Assembly (NCBI GenBank): GCA_002900995.3
Contig: CM035311.1
Location: 1,612,001-1,676,000 of the forward strand
Direction of reading: 5' to 3'
DNA length: 64,000 nucleotides
Origin: Ganoderma boninense
Taxonomy: Eukaryota; Basidiomycota; Agaricomycetes; Polyporales; Polyporaceae
Every line of letters begins with the position of its first letter. Position 1 is the stretch's first letter. Positions 12,437 to 25,095 of this stretch are shown here, piece by piece. The position numbers and the translations under genes were made by a program. The notes beneath the pieces were generated by a model. The model saw only the letters and a list, made by a program, of their open reading frames with translations, had not been told where the DNA came from and did no database searches.

Positions 12437-13766
12437 CGGCCCCGGGATCGGGCTCACATCCGCCATTCAATACACCACAGCATGACTCGAACGGAGCCTC
12501 GACAATACCAGATTGAGGCATGTTGACGCCGTGTGCAGGCCAGGACCCGCCGTTCAGCAAGGCGGGATGCAATCCGATGCGGATATGTATCCGTGCCGTC
12601 TAGGGGACGCCATCTTCGTCCAAAGATCTCGCGCCATGTGGCTTTTTAGGTTCCCAGGACGTGCGATCTACAGCGCCCGGGGCACGATGGGCCGTTGACC
12701 TTGTTTTCTGCATAGCCTTGGGCTGCTGGTGCCTTGCTGTATGTTGATTGTCGCCTGGCTTCGCAGAGCCTGAGCCCGTATTTCGTTCTGAGCATTGACA
12801 AACACTCATCTGATGGTGGTGCGAGTTGCGTTACGAGTCATGCAGTCCATCGTTCCTCAGGACGATTATCGTCTATTACTCATCCGCCGGCGAATCCATG
12901 AGCAGCCTGGAGGCGGGCTAGGTTCGTGGTAACGCTGAGGACTTTGGCTCCCGTTACTTGTGGAGATGCGGCATACCCTGACCGTGAGGAGCATGGTGGT
13001 GTTCATAACACTGATGCCGAAAGAAATCTTGGAATGGAAAACAGCAATTCTTTCCCAGCGTTCACTAGGGCGTGCCCCGAAGCTCTACAGTGCTTGGAGG
13101 CGTGGGGTGTGACCAGAATGATCAAGGCCCGCAGGCCGTGACATCCCCGCCACTGGCGGCTAATTTTGTTTTGTTTGGTGTTTTGGATGCCCCAGAAGGG
13201 CTGTCATAGACGATCATCCTCTGACGAGTGGTGACTGGTGGCATAGGTGGAAGAACTACATCCGGTTGGGCGGAGGGTCTTGTGACTGCTGTGACGCGCT
13301 GACATGGAACGGCGAGTATGGTGGCTCCTCGGATGGGCCCTCTCCGACAGCCCGGGTCAAGAGAAGAACAAGGACCTCGCAGTAAGTGATTGACATGGTA
13401 CTGCCTCATTAGGATCCATCCAACCATTTCTCCCTGCAGATGAGGCCGAAGAAGGAACGCTTCAACCGGCCAACGCGACGTTACGCCACTTCTCCATGGT
13501 CACGGCCCGCTCTCTCGTCACAGCCAAATCTGTGCGGGATAGACACTTCGTCCCAGGCGGCGTAGTTTACCAACAAGAGTTCTTCCATCATGTGGGACTG
13601 GTCCATGGGACGCGTCGCACGCGTTTACTGGTGGTTGTCAGAACGCACAGCCGATGCTCCCCGTCCTATATAACTTGGTACGTGAGGACGGGGCATGACA
13701 TCCAACAAACATTGCCCATCCCATCTCAGTCCCTAGACATAGTCTGTCAAACAACCTCGATCTAAC

Positions 13767-15863
13767 ATGGCAGCTCCTCTCGAACGTGGCAAGGCGTGCT
13801 CACGGTGCAGGTCAGTTTCTCCTCACCGACCAGGAACGTCGGCTGTACTGACCTACTTAATCGAGCAGGCGGCGCAAGATGGTACGCATTTGGAACCATA
13901 ATGTGATCCACTTCGCATGAAAGCTAACGGTTGGACCATTCGACAGCGTTGCGACGGCCAACGTCCGGCCTGCAACCAATGCGTCCGCGCAGAACGTGCA
14001 GAGGATTGCGAGTACCTCGACGGACCGGGGCCGACGCAGAACCAGATTCTTGAGGGCGAAATCGCGCGTCTCGAGAGCCGAATCGCCAACATTACGGCTG
14101 GACAGGCACCTCTCACGTTGTACGACCCTTATGCCGCATGGAATGAGGCGCAGCGAACCGCTCGACAGCCCAACCCAAACGATCCCTCACGCACTTTGTA
14201 CGTCACTAGCCGCTATTCGTGAAGTTCGTGTCTGATGAGCGCGATTACTTGTCACAGGGTTCAACACTTTGTCAGACATGCGACCGAGTTCGGATTCTTC
14301 CTTGACATACACCGCTTTTTGGACAGGGTGTTCACGCAGTCTCCGAGCCGAAGCCAGAGCATGGGAATCCTCCTCAAAGTCATCTACCTCCTCGGCGCGA
14401 AGTTCTCGAACAATGCCCAGATACTGGCTCAGGAGCAGACGTATCTCACGCGTGCGCTGCAGGGTCTTCCGACGGCCCTCCCAGAGGACCCCCGCAGCGC
14501 CATCTACGTTATGCAGGCCGAGGTCCTTCTCGCCAACTACTTTTTCAACGCCAACCGCCAGCTCGAAGGGGTTTACCACACGAACGCCGCAGTTTCGATC
14601 GCGATGGCTTCTAGATTGCATACGATCCGGTCCTCTGGTCGGAGCAGGAGTGGGGACTCGTCGACTTACAGGCTTCCCCCTCCCTCCGACGCTCTCGAAG
14701 AAGGCGAACGTATCAACGGCTTCTGGACAGTGTTCACCCTCGACCGTTGCTGGGCCATTGCTTCCGGTTCTACGCCCGCCTTCACTGACGACGAGGCCAC
14801 CGGCACCCAGATCGATACTCCATGGCCCATGGACCTGGCTATGTACCAGAGCGTCAGTACATCAATCACACACTTGCTTCGGCCTTGTTGCTCACCGCAT
14901 TACTACAATACAGCGACCGATGCCGAACGACTTCCGCACGAAGAATACGGTGAAGTCATTCATTGCAGGAGCCGACGGCGATGCAAACATGAGAAGCCAG
15001 AGCCTCCTGGCGATACACGCGAAGGCGGCCATACTGTATGAGAGCGCGACCCGCTTGGCCTCCCGATACAACCCCTGTAGGTCCATTACACTTTTGCCGC
15101 ATACGCTCCAATTACTAATTTTCTGCGAGTCGAATTAGCCTCCCAAGCGAGCTACCTGTCGCTGGACAACCGCATAGAACGTTTCAAGCAGGCCTTGCCC
15201 CGCATCGACCAGTTCGATCCCATGCGCGCTGACGTTATCCGGGAGGCACTTCTCACACACACCCTAGCCCACTGCGCGACCATCCAGCTGCACACGCCGC
15301 TTGTTCAGGACCGGGTTACTGCGAACAGCCGCACGTTCCAGGCAGCGCACGCAGCGATCGCCAACTTGAACCTCCGGCATCTCAACAACGCCCCCATTCT
15401 CTACTGCATGAATCCGTTCAATGGGGTGAGTTGCATATGCACACATCCCACCCTAGCCTTCCCGCCCCCGTCTCTGTCACCGGCGCCGCCATCGCTCACA
15501 CTGCGCCGGCCCTCTGCGGAACCGAAGGCGCGACTGCTGACCACGACCGCTTGCTCCCCTTAGATTCTCTGGGCGTCGGTGGCTCGGGTGATCTCGCAGG
15601 GAATGGCGACCGCGCGGCGTCTACGTGCCACAGGCGCAACGGGATCGTCACAGGGCACTCCAGACGAACGTACGCTGCAATCGGACATGGAGCGCGTCGT
15701 GGCGGTCATGAGCCAGAACGCGACGTTCTCGCCGCTGATGAGTACGTCGACGCCGTCTTTCTCCATGATGATCGAATCATTCGCTCATTGCTCACGCGCA
15801 TCGGTTTTCGCGTCCCCGTCGACAGATACACAGGTCGGCTCGCTCCGGTCGGCGCGCTCGTGA
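13767..15863 (+). CDS. Zn2Cys6 fungal-type transcription factor (about 550 aa)
   Basis: Probable nuclear DNA-binding regulator. Exons: 13767-13810, 13869-13881 (13 nt), 13947-14197, 14258-14852, 14914-15076, 15139-15425 and 15564-15863; the frame closes at 551 codons. Residues about 11-38 form the zinc cluster, with six cysteines spaced C-x2-C-x6-C-x6-C-x2-C-x8-C (CSRCRRRKMRC, then CNQC). A short coiled-coil linker follows (EGEIARLESRIANI), then a helical middle region with the features of the fungal transcription-factor regulatory domain (FFLDIHRFLDRVF, FWTVFTLDRCWAI). The 3' end is uncertain: a possible last intron beginning near 15741 would move the stop to 15943. Target genes cannot be told from the sequence. 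Confidence 0.85.
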
Positions 15864-16751
15864 GGGCTGATCCTGAACGAGAACAAGGACGAGAGACGCA
15901 GTCGCCGGCATGCGTCATGCATGATGTTTGGGTCCTGGGATAGAAGGCGACGAAGCAGCACAGCTACCGCCTGTTTTCTTGGTTATTGCAGTCTGCATCA
16001 TCGATGCGTGACAACTTTCCTTTCTTGCTTGTGTATTTTCGATTTCTCACACAGCTATTCGTTCTCATCATTGACCCTAATCTATGTTGCCTACTTAGCA
16101 CTGTGTATGACTAACCGTTCCCCCCTGTATCGCTATAGAGCAGCGCCGTTGCGGTCCCTTATTCTTGTTCCTCCTCCTGGCCCGTTGCCGCAGGAGTAGA
16201 TGGTTTGTGACTCGAGGCTTGTGTCTATCCATAGATGTCCTGTGTAGTTGATGTGCGCTCGCGATGGACTATATATTGGACTATCTATATTTACTCCGTA
16301 TCTAGACCCATGTACTCTATCTTACGCACGTCGCACGTAATCATAGATCTGTCTGTGCCAGCACAGCACTGGCAGAATTTGTACAGCCCCGAGGCCCGCC
16401 AACGACCCTTCAATTGAACAGCTTCTCGCACCAAATGAGAACAACGATTCTGACGGGCTGTCATGCAACTCCTCGTGTATACATGCCACTCCTTCCCTTC
16501 ATATATTCCTCTCCTTCGGCAGTAACCACTTCCGCGTGATAATGTGGTGGCACTGTCAGGGAAGACCCAGGCACAAATGTGATCTGTGAGCTGTACGCCA
16601 TGTACATATCCGAACCCAGTCCTATCGTTCAGTAATCCATAATCCACTACTAGTGACGGCCGAACTCCAAACCCAAACATTCCGACATCTCCCCTTTGTC
16701 AAAGGAGAGATGTGGCTGAAATTCCAAATGCAGCCACAACCTACGGCACAA
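15864..16751. other. Intergenic region between convergent genes
   Basis: AT-richer 3' flanking DNA of the transcription factor gene (+) and of the disordered-protein gene (-). No conserved ORF or RNA gene was seen. Confidence 0.55.
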
Positions 16752-19587
16752 CTACGGGCGAAGCTTGGTGAAGATGCCCCGCAACGGCACAGGCATCCTA
16801 CTGCTGCTATTCCTCCGACTCTGAGACCCCACCATCCCTGCGCCCGCGCCCGCAGGCATCGAGCCCCCGCAGGTGTCCTTCCCCCTCGGCAGATCGGCCC
16901 CCGATGGTCTCCGCTTGGTCGGAGTGACAACCTCGCTCCGATGAAGCTCGCGTTCCAGGGAGCCTCCCGCAGGCGCCTGACAGGCGCGGGGCCCGACGTT
17001 TTCCTTGCCATTGCCATTGTGCCCTGAAAGGGAGGGTGGCTCCTTACGCCCGACGCGTGGCGGAGAAGCGTGTTTGACTGGGCTCGAGCTCGCCGTGCTC
17101 AGTTTGCGTTCCACCACCGCGTTCTGCCGTGCGTTCGTGTTGGCATCCATCATCTTCAATGGCGTGCGGCGCTGACCCTGGTTCTTGAGCGGAGATGACA
17201 TCGTCGGGTACGGCGACTGCAGCGCCGGGGCCCCCACCACTGCGCCACCCGCGCCCGCGCCCGTCGTGGGCGAGTGGATTTGGACTCCAGGCGGACGGGT
17301 GGGAGAGGGTTTGTGCGCTAGCGCGCGGACAACAGGGTGTTTCGCCATTGTCGTGGCCCTTGCTGCCGCACTCGTGTTGTTTGGGCTGTTCCAGGTGCGA
17401 CACGTGGGCGGGGCAGAACGAGGAGGAGTCATGGGCGCGCGAACCGGCGCCGGAGTCGTCGGGATCGCAGCGCTGGCAGATGTAACGTGAAGCGGCACGC
17501 TGATGTCTGAAGGTGAAGCATGCCCTTCGGGCCCGTAGGTGTCGGGGGAATAAGAATGAGGGCGTGTCTGGACCCTGCGCAGCGGCGAGCTCTTGCTCGG
17601 GGTCCGCATCGGCGCTGACGTTGGCGCGGCCGCGGGGCCAGGGGCACGCCTGAGGGCAGATAGTACGTCCAGGTCTGAGTGGTGCTTGGATGTGGACGGT
17701 GCCCCGATTCCGGTTCGGTCAGCAGGCTCATCTTGGATCGCCGAGGCGTATTCGTAGAGGCTCGGCACAGCAGAAAAACGCACGCTCTTCTTCTCCTTCA
17801 GGATGCCGCGGATAGGGTGCCCCGCACTCGACGCGGTGCTCGTAGGCCGCGAGCTGGGCGGCGTGCAAAATGGTCCCTCGAGAGATGCTGGGGCTGAAAG
17901 GGGCACAGACGAGGGGATCTCGAAGGGAACAGGTTCGTCGAATTCGTCGAGCAGGAAGTCAATGCTTCGCTCGCCGGATGGGCTGCAGAGTTTGCCGCTC
18001 TTCGCAGGCCGTTCCGCGTCACCGGGGGCGATTTGGATATCACCATCCGGTGCCTGGATGATGACGGTCTTGCGTCGTGACTGCTTGACTGAAGCGGAGC
18101 TCTGCACCGACGTCTGCTGGATATCGACAATGGCATTGTTATCCTCAGTTCGGGATCCGGCTGACGGAGGAGAAGCCGCCTTGCTGGACGTGTCCATGAC
18201 GGGTTCGATTGTGGACGCGACCACGTGGGGCGGCGAAGCCACGACAGGACAAGCCTGGACGGAATGACCCTTAGTCTCGTGCCATTCGACGACGAGATCC
18301 CGCATAAACCGCCACTCTTCGTCGTCAGCAGCCCGAAGCTGTGCAGTTGTCTCCATCGCCCACCGCGTCTCAGGTTCGAGGCTGGGTGGGGGATGTGAAG
18401 GAGGCTGGTGCTCCACCTCGGTCGGCGTGAAGGGCGGCGGCGGAACGAGAGCTTTGAGATTGCTGCACATGGTGGATAGCCCCATGTCGAACTTGGAGGA
18501 CTCCCCAACGACAGTATTGACTGGATTGAATGACGGACTCGTGGGAGAGGACCCAAGGAACGCAGACGGAATGTCGGGGTAGGAGTCGCTATCAGCGCTG
18601 CCGGGTGCACTCGATTTCCCGGGATGGTTGAGGGACAACGCGGGGGGAGGCTTCTTTCCCCGTCGGATGGCTAAAGGCACGTCCTGATGGCTGTGCAGGT
18701 TCGAAGAAGACTCGAGGGAGAGGGCAAGGGCCGCAGTTGAGTTCGAAACCATGATTGTGGGAACCAATAGCAACGCGTTGCGACCATCCTTGGGTTGCGC
18801 ACCGATAGCAGAGTCCCTGAGGCCTGAAGAAGCGGCGAGCGGGTTGAAGGAAGCAATGGTGCCTTCGGATAGGTTCCTCGAAATCATATTGGGATGCAGC
18901 TTCGCCGGGTGTAGACCGGGAACAGTGGGAGAAGCAGTGTTGCGTAGACCACGTTGTGTGTGTTGGAATGAATGGGAAGAAGATGAGGGACCGCATGCTA
19001 AAGCGTCACTGCCCTTGACCGGCTCTCGGACGGAGACACCGTTCAGATTGGAATGGGAGTCATCCGATGCCTATAATTCCGTATCCACTTCGAATTGTAC
19101 ACCATCGGGTAACTGGAGATCACTCACCCACGAATGTACGGAAGGCTTCTCCATCAAGATCACCTTGGGACGAGAGGCAGTGGATGACAACACGAGGGAA
19201 TGGGAGCCATCGCCTGAGCGAATGGGCGTGGCTAGAGTGCGTTGGGCCGCAGAGAGCTGCCCAGCCGAACTGAGCTCGTTGGCGAAGGGGGGAGGTTTCC
19301 ATGTGGCGGGAAAAGGAGGGACGTCGTCAAAAGACTGGAAGGACTGCAAGCTGCTCGAGGTGGATGAGAAGCTGAGACGAGTCGACAGTAGACTTTCAGC
19401 AACATAAGACGAGAGGATGGTCTGCAGGTCCAATGATGCAGTTGAAGCTGCGGAAGATATGGGCCCTTGTGGGGCACACGCTGCCCTTGCCGTGGTCATG
19501 AGCGGTGGCGTTGGCTCGAGGAAGACCTGCAGACATACCGCTAGAAGAACAGACAAATGTGTCTTTGCGAGTCGTGGCTGACGACAT
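16752..19587 (-). CDS. Large disordered protein of unknown function (906 aa)
   Basis: Exons 19587-19539, 19480-19128 and 19070-16752 join in frame to 907 codons. I do not recognise a catalytic domain. The protein is dominated by Ser/Pro/Ala-rich low-complexity sequence. Islands of order include PRKVILMEKPSVHSW near residue 130, a segment with EEWRFMRDLVVEWHE, RRKTVIIQAPDGDIQI, and GILKEKKSVRFSAVPSLYEY. The last looks like a short KSVRF-type docking motif, as used by phosphatase-binding proteins; that reading is inference. The C-terminus ends in PVPLRGIFTKLRP. A regulatory or scaffold role is plausible, but nothing in the neighbourhood points to a pathway. Confidence 0.75.
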
Positions 19588-21126
19588 ACTCAACTCCGGG
19601 CTGACCCTCTTCACACCCGAACTAGCCAGCCGACGATCGAGCAATTATGGCTCCGCCCTGTCCCCTTCAACACAACACCATCCCATTGTCGCTCTCTACT
19701 GTATCCGTTCTCGATGACCTACGAATAGTATAATGTGAGAACACTGAACAAATTCAACATTGGACAAGTTCACAAACGCACCCGTCTCCAGATGCAGACA
19801 TCTCTCCCTGCCTTGAATCGCAAAGCTGCGTATGAAAGTGATCGTCCGCAGGGCATACGTTGAGGCGAAGCACAGAGATCGGGAGCACGGCGAGGTTAGT
19901 CATGATGGCTGTTGGATGTTGAGGTCCGAGAGCGTTGTGGCGCCGCATGCGGTGGACGAGAGAGATGTCGACGTTGACGCTTGCGTCGTCGGGTATCCCG
20001 TCGCTTGTCGGAGTGTTCCCACCCCGAAATCCGCGATCGCATCCGACGGCGGCCCTCGCGAGGCGTCGTCTCCCCCGACCGCGCCTTCTCCCCGCCTTCC
20101 CTCTCCATTCTCATCGTCCCGGTCTCCGTGCCCCAGGCCGCGACCGTCCTCTCGTTTGCTTCCATACGCACCCGTGCTTGGTGCCTGCTGTGCCTGCTGG
20201 ACCGAGAAGGACGCCGGTATTCATAACTTATCCCTTCTGGAAAATTGACACCGGTCTGCAGTGCACCGCCCACCAAGCTTAAGGCCGACCCCAACTTCAC
20301 ACCATCCTCACCATCCGACTCTTGTCGCGACGCTCCCCAGTCTCATTCATCCGTCCTCTGCTGCTGCACCGAGCCTCTCCTCGTCCTTCATCCATTCTCA
20401 TACCCGCATTGCTGGTCCTCGACATCTAGCTGTATCCGCACGTCGGCGTGTGATGCTCTCCGCGGACTTGTAATAACTTATCCACTTCGTCTCCTTCAAC
20501 GTTCAAGCCGATCTCACGCGCCTTGATTGCTTTCGGTGAGTTTATTTTCCTCCCTTGTCTTGCTAGTCTTTCTGCCTTCGTGTGATGAGCCCGTTTTCTA
20601 TACATTTGCACGTCAGTCTGAGCACTCCACCGTAGTGCGCTCGATGCCAAATTCGCATATCTGATCCCTTACGGCTTACCGTCTTTATTAAAGTTTGTAT
20701 GAGAGACGCTGATACCCCTTGTCCTCCGCAGTGTATCGCTTCAGGATAGAAATTATTCACACCTTTCATTCCCTTGTGAGTCCTCATCTCTGCATATGGT
20801 CACTAGTAGGTCGTTGGGGCACAGGCCGGGAAGCTAGGAAGGCGGATTGACGATGGAGAGCCGAGGGTGAATTGGAGCGCAAGATGCGGGGGACGGACGG
20901 TGGTGCTCTCAGGCGCGCTCGCTCGAGCATCATCTTCCCCGTCGCACGAAATCTTCGTTCCACCTACTTCTATCCTGCCCTGGCGCGCATCCCCACCGGC
21001 TCCCACTGCCCAAGGATTCTTCGCGTTTCATGTCCGCTAAAGCTTATATTAACGCGTCATGCCCTTCCTCTCCCTCTTTAACCCTAGACGCGCTAGTTCT
21101 GCCCTCGTCCAGGTCTACGGACCAAC
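19588..21126. other. Divergent intergenic region and likely 5' leader of the ELMO gene
   Basis: Lies between the start of the minus-strand gene and the ELMO-domain gene. Pyrimidine-rich stretches at about 20070-20160 and 20280-20530 are typical of fungal promoters near transcription starts. ORFs of up to 138 codons occur but are compositionally biased and unsupported. A non-coding 5' exon is possible. Confidence 0.5.
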
Positions 21127-24100
21127 ATGTCTTCGTACTCTCTTGATGAAGGTGGGAGCTCGCGGGCGGCGCTGCCTCCGCCCGTCTCCACACAACCGAC
21201 GAACGGCAAATCCGGAGCGAGCAAGGGCGGGCTCGTCCCAACGAACAATGTAACGACGAAGGAGGGTGTCACAGTGCGGACGAGGATCGAGCCGAGTCTT
21301 GCGGTTGAGGACGTTATCCGGCAACTATGTATCAGCCTGAAGCTCAAGGACCCTCCCGGGATGTACGCGCTGCGCGACGAGAGCGACGAGCTCGTTACGA
21401 ACGACAATCTGAGGAAGAAGATCAAGGCGAAGATGAACCTCAAGTAAGCTCTCTTCCCTACTACCCGTGCCGCGGTAATCCTTCCGTCATGTTTATGTGC
21501 ATACACCTACCCCCATCGTGCTACCTAGGTTAGTGAATGCCCCAGCAATCGAGGCGGCAGAGATTGTGGAGAAGCTGGTCCAGAGAGATGGGAAGCTTGG
21601 CCTCGCACTCACGTCGTTGCGCAAGCTGATACGAGTAGGTATCTGTTCTGCCTCCTATATGCGCGACCTAAGGCTGTTTTCAGGAAGAACAGTTCGCAAA
21701 CGAGTTCCTCCAACGAGACGGTCTCCACGAGCTCATCGACGTCATCAACGGATCTCACGGAAACACCCTTGCAGTCAGTTCAACCCTCATGCTATCACTG
21801 CATAGTGTATTCAAGCTGACTAGCATCCTCCACGCACTAGTACGCCCTGACCGCAATGCAGAACCTGATGGAGCTCGACTATGGGTGGGCCAACCTGGAC
21901 AACTCGTTCATTCTTAAGGTCGTACAGATCCTGTCGTCGGAACAGTCGCTAATCAACGTGTGCCGCCCGGCGACGGCGATCCTGAAGAAGCTTGTTGAGG
22001 CGGACCCAGGCAGCGCGTCTGGAGTGCATGCAGCGAGCTCGAGCAAGGGTCCACCGTCCCCACCCCCGGGGTCTGTGTATCGGTACGGGTTTGACGTGGT
22101 GTTTGAGCAGATACGGAAGGAAAGGCGACTGTTGGAGACGGTAGTGAGCAGGTTGGGGAGTGCAGACACGACGATGGCGCTGTACAGGTGCGTAGTCGCG
22201 CGCTGTGAGCTGTGGTCTGTGGTCGTGTGGAGGCTGAGGGTGGTGGCTTAGCATGATGCTGATCAACTCGCTGATGGCGCATGCGAGTGACCCTCGGTGG
22301 GACGAGTTCATTGCGGAATTGGAGCGTTTGAACGTTCGCAAGGCTGTCATCGTACGTATCATAGTCTCCTTCTCTCCTCTCTTTCGCTGACCCCGCCCTG
22401 CTCTTCCGCTTTTGCTTTGCAGAGGTTGATGTCGTCCCATACGATCGAAGATCTGACGTCGTGCATCCTGGACTTCCAAGCGAACATGGTCCGAGTAACC
22501 TTCCGGAAGAAGACGACGCTTATTGAGCCCGACTTCGAGCCACTGCAGAGCGCCGCGCTTCAGTTCATCTGGGAGAGCAGCCACCAGCAGGAGGACCGTG
22601 AGGACCCGGTCACGGCGGTTCGATGGCGGAAGCTCGGGTTCGAGACCGAAGACATCGGCCACGAGTTCCGGGAAGTCGGCGTGCTTGGCTTGGACTGCTT
22701 GGTAGGTCTTGGACACCAACGCGTTGCGGATCACAGCAAGCACTAACGGGCAGCTTAGAAATATTTCGTGGAGAAGGACCCCGACTTTTGGGCGAAGGTG
22801 GTCCAAGAACAGCTGAGCCGACCCGAGGAGCGGCGTTGTCCGATAGCGAAGGCGTCGAACGAGGTGGCGGACCTCCTTTCGGAACACTGGGCTATTTACG
22901 AGCCAGGATGTCCGTATCTACCTTCCATACTCCCCGCCAGCTTATATTGAGCGTTGCGTTCTTTCACAGACTCGACAGCAACGACGTTCCAACCCTTCTT
23001 CCTCAACTTCTACAAAGTACATTCCCTTGCCCTCCAGTTCTTCCTACGAATGTGGAACGAGAGCGGGTCGTCGACCGGCGACTTCCCTCGGCTCGTTGCC
23101 CTGACCCGCAGCCAGTGCGTTTCCATCTCCTTCAATTGCACTTTATCTCCCCTCGTTACCGTCGCTGTCTTCTCCCGCGTCTCGTTCCTTGGTCTATCTA
23201 CCCGCGTTTGATGATTGACCCTGTGCGTATCCAGAGTCAAGGTTGCCCTGAAGCAAGAAAACATCCGCCCCTGGCATGAGGTCGAACAGGAGTTCCTTGA
23301 GTGCGAGTACCGTGCCGTACGCGAACGCCAGATGCAGGAGCTCGAGATGGAGGACGACATCATGAGCAAAGCCCCCATCCGGTGTGTACCTGTGTCGTCA
23401 CTGGCTTTCGTGGTTGTGCTGATGGTCAATGCTATGCCATTCAGAAACCTTCGTGCGAAGTTGTACAAGGAGTCCTTCGAATTTGTCCGCCAGCAGCGCA
23501 TTCATTGTTTGCTGGAAGGCGCCTGGTTTATGAACGGCATACCGTTGGCCACTACTGTGCCTCGAGATACGCTCAAACGACCAACACGCCCGTGGAGGTT
23601 CCTCCGACTGGTACGGGAACCTTGTCCGTCCTCTTGGCTAAGCCACATCGCTCACCATATGCATCGTTTTAGGATGCCGGCCTGAAATACCTTCACTACG
23701 TCGACAGCGCCGTCAAGTTCCCCGTTCGCAAGGGCCTGGAAGACCTATCTGATCGCATCGAAATCGCCATGATCAGCGAGGTCGCGACGGGCACCTGCGC
23801 GCCGTTCCCGCACATCCGTGGCGACCAGGCTGACCTCCCGTTGGGTGCGAGCTCTCCGCTCCTCGCATCCAGCCTATCCTTTTCGCTCCTCAGCACGAGC
23901 GGCGGCTCGCTCGCGGACCAGATCGCGCCGGATCAGGCGCGCTGGGCCGACTGGACCGACGGCCTTAACATGATCCGGCGCGACGGGGGGCATGTCGCGT
24001 CGCAGGAAACTGAACTATTCGTGCAGGCCCTCACGGAGATCGGGCTCAAGATCAAGCTACTAGGTGCGTCGCTCTTGAAATCGAATAGCTCTGTGTTGGT

Positions 24101-24239
24101 TATCACTGAATCCACATTCGCTTGCGCCGCAGACTTGTCTGGGGAGAAGGTCGAGATCCCGAGCGGACTCGTGGCTGGGCCGCCACCGATTAACAGCGAT
24201 TTCTTCTTCTCGGACCTGTCTTACGACCCCCAGGCATGA
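21127..24239 (+). CDS. ELMO/CED-12 domain protein (781 aa)
   Basis: Homologue of the ELMO/CED-12 proteins, which work with DOCK-type exchange factors to activate Rac GTPases in actin remodelling and polarised growth. Twelve exons: 21127-21443, 21529-21634, 21684-21773, 21841-22187, 22252-22351, 22423-22701, 22759-22909, 22970-23114, 23235-23381, 23445-23610, 23673-24063 and 24133-24239; exactly 782 codons. The N-terminal half is an armadillo-like helical region (LTSLRKLIREEQFANEFL, HGNTLAYALTAMQNLMELD). The ELMO core is EFREVGVLGLDCLKYF from residue 401, followed by ASNEVADLLSEHW. The C-terminal third (RPTRPWRFLRL, LKYLHYVDSAVKFPVRKGLE) fits the PH-like domain of the family. The intron after 22909 uses a GTCCGT donor but is supported by the frame and by the YSTATTFQPFFLNFYK junction. 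Confidence 0.9.
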
Positions 24240-25095
24240 AGCCCTGACTCTGTCTCTCCATGCGCCTGGTGATTTGACTACGCCTTCGCCTACTTACTTC
24301 GCAGTAACCCATTGCTTCCGCTCTGCCTACTCCCGCTACTGTTGATTCCAGGGCGGATCCATAGTTCCCGTTGTGTGTGTGTGCTCGGGCGACGACTTCG
24401 GTCGCCGCACTGTGGAAAGTGATACCAATGTATGTAAAATTTCCGCCTAATATGTCGCTCTCGTTGGATACCAGTGTTGCGGTCGGAGTATATCATTTTT
24501 TTTTCCTCTTCGGGAGACATGATTAGACCTTGTGGCCCGAGAGCATGCTGGTTCACGTATATATGTCCCAGTCGGGGAGCGCCTTGCTTGTATTTACTGT
24601 CTTGTGTGTCCTCGACCTGGTGGTGAGGCACACGCCATGCAGACAGAGTGGCAGCTGCAGGCTCCCTTGGCACATACCCGGATGTACATACATGTGCACA
24701 TACCCGCCAGTGAGTAAGCAGGTATCTTCTCAGTTATTCTGCCTTCTGGCGAAGTGATTGCAGGGCGGGCATGTGCAGGATAGCGTACACATGCCGTTGT
24801 CAAGAAAGTTTCCAATTATCCTCGCGAGCTGACTCGTGCAATTTAAAGGGGAGATTCGTTAGGACAGATCTAGAACCTATGTTCAGAGATTGTTTGTTTT
24901 ATTTGTACGAGGAAGCGAGCGGTACCATGCAAGCACTCGCAGCTCAAAGTCGTAGACGCTCAGCGCATTTGTGAAGGCACGATCTTAAACAAATCAGCTG
25001 AGCGAGGTTCTCGGTGAGTGCATTCATGATCACAGTGCCGTTCAAAAACAAAACAAAACTATACCCGGCCCTCGAATACAAATAATGCGCCTAAT
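24240..25095. other. Intergenic region between convergent genes
   Basis: 3' flanks of the ELMO gene and the minus-strand F-box gene. It includes a T-rich run near 24494. No conserved coding or RNA gene was detected. Confidence 0.55.

Larger units (their letters stand above)
8567..13766. other. 5.2-kb gene-poor tract
   Basis: No ORF here exceeds about 130 codons, and none has a recognisable domain or a chain of splice-compatible exons. Three short perfect inverted repeats stand out, at 9571-9582, 10386-10404 and 12413-12436. The tract starts right after a tRNA gene, a place where transposons often insert in fungi, but I see no transposase, reverse transcriptase or terminal repeats that would prove an element. 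Long non-coding RNA or decayed repeats remain possible. Confidence 0.5.

Noticed and set aside
19832..20248. 138-codon ORF as a gene upstream of the ELMO gene
   Set aside because: Pro/Ser-rich, driven by a pyrimidine-rich promoter stretch, with a second open frame over the same bases.
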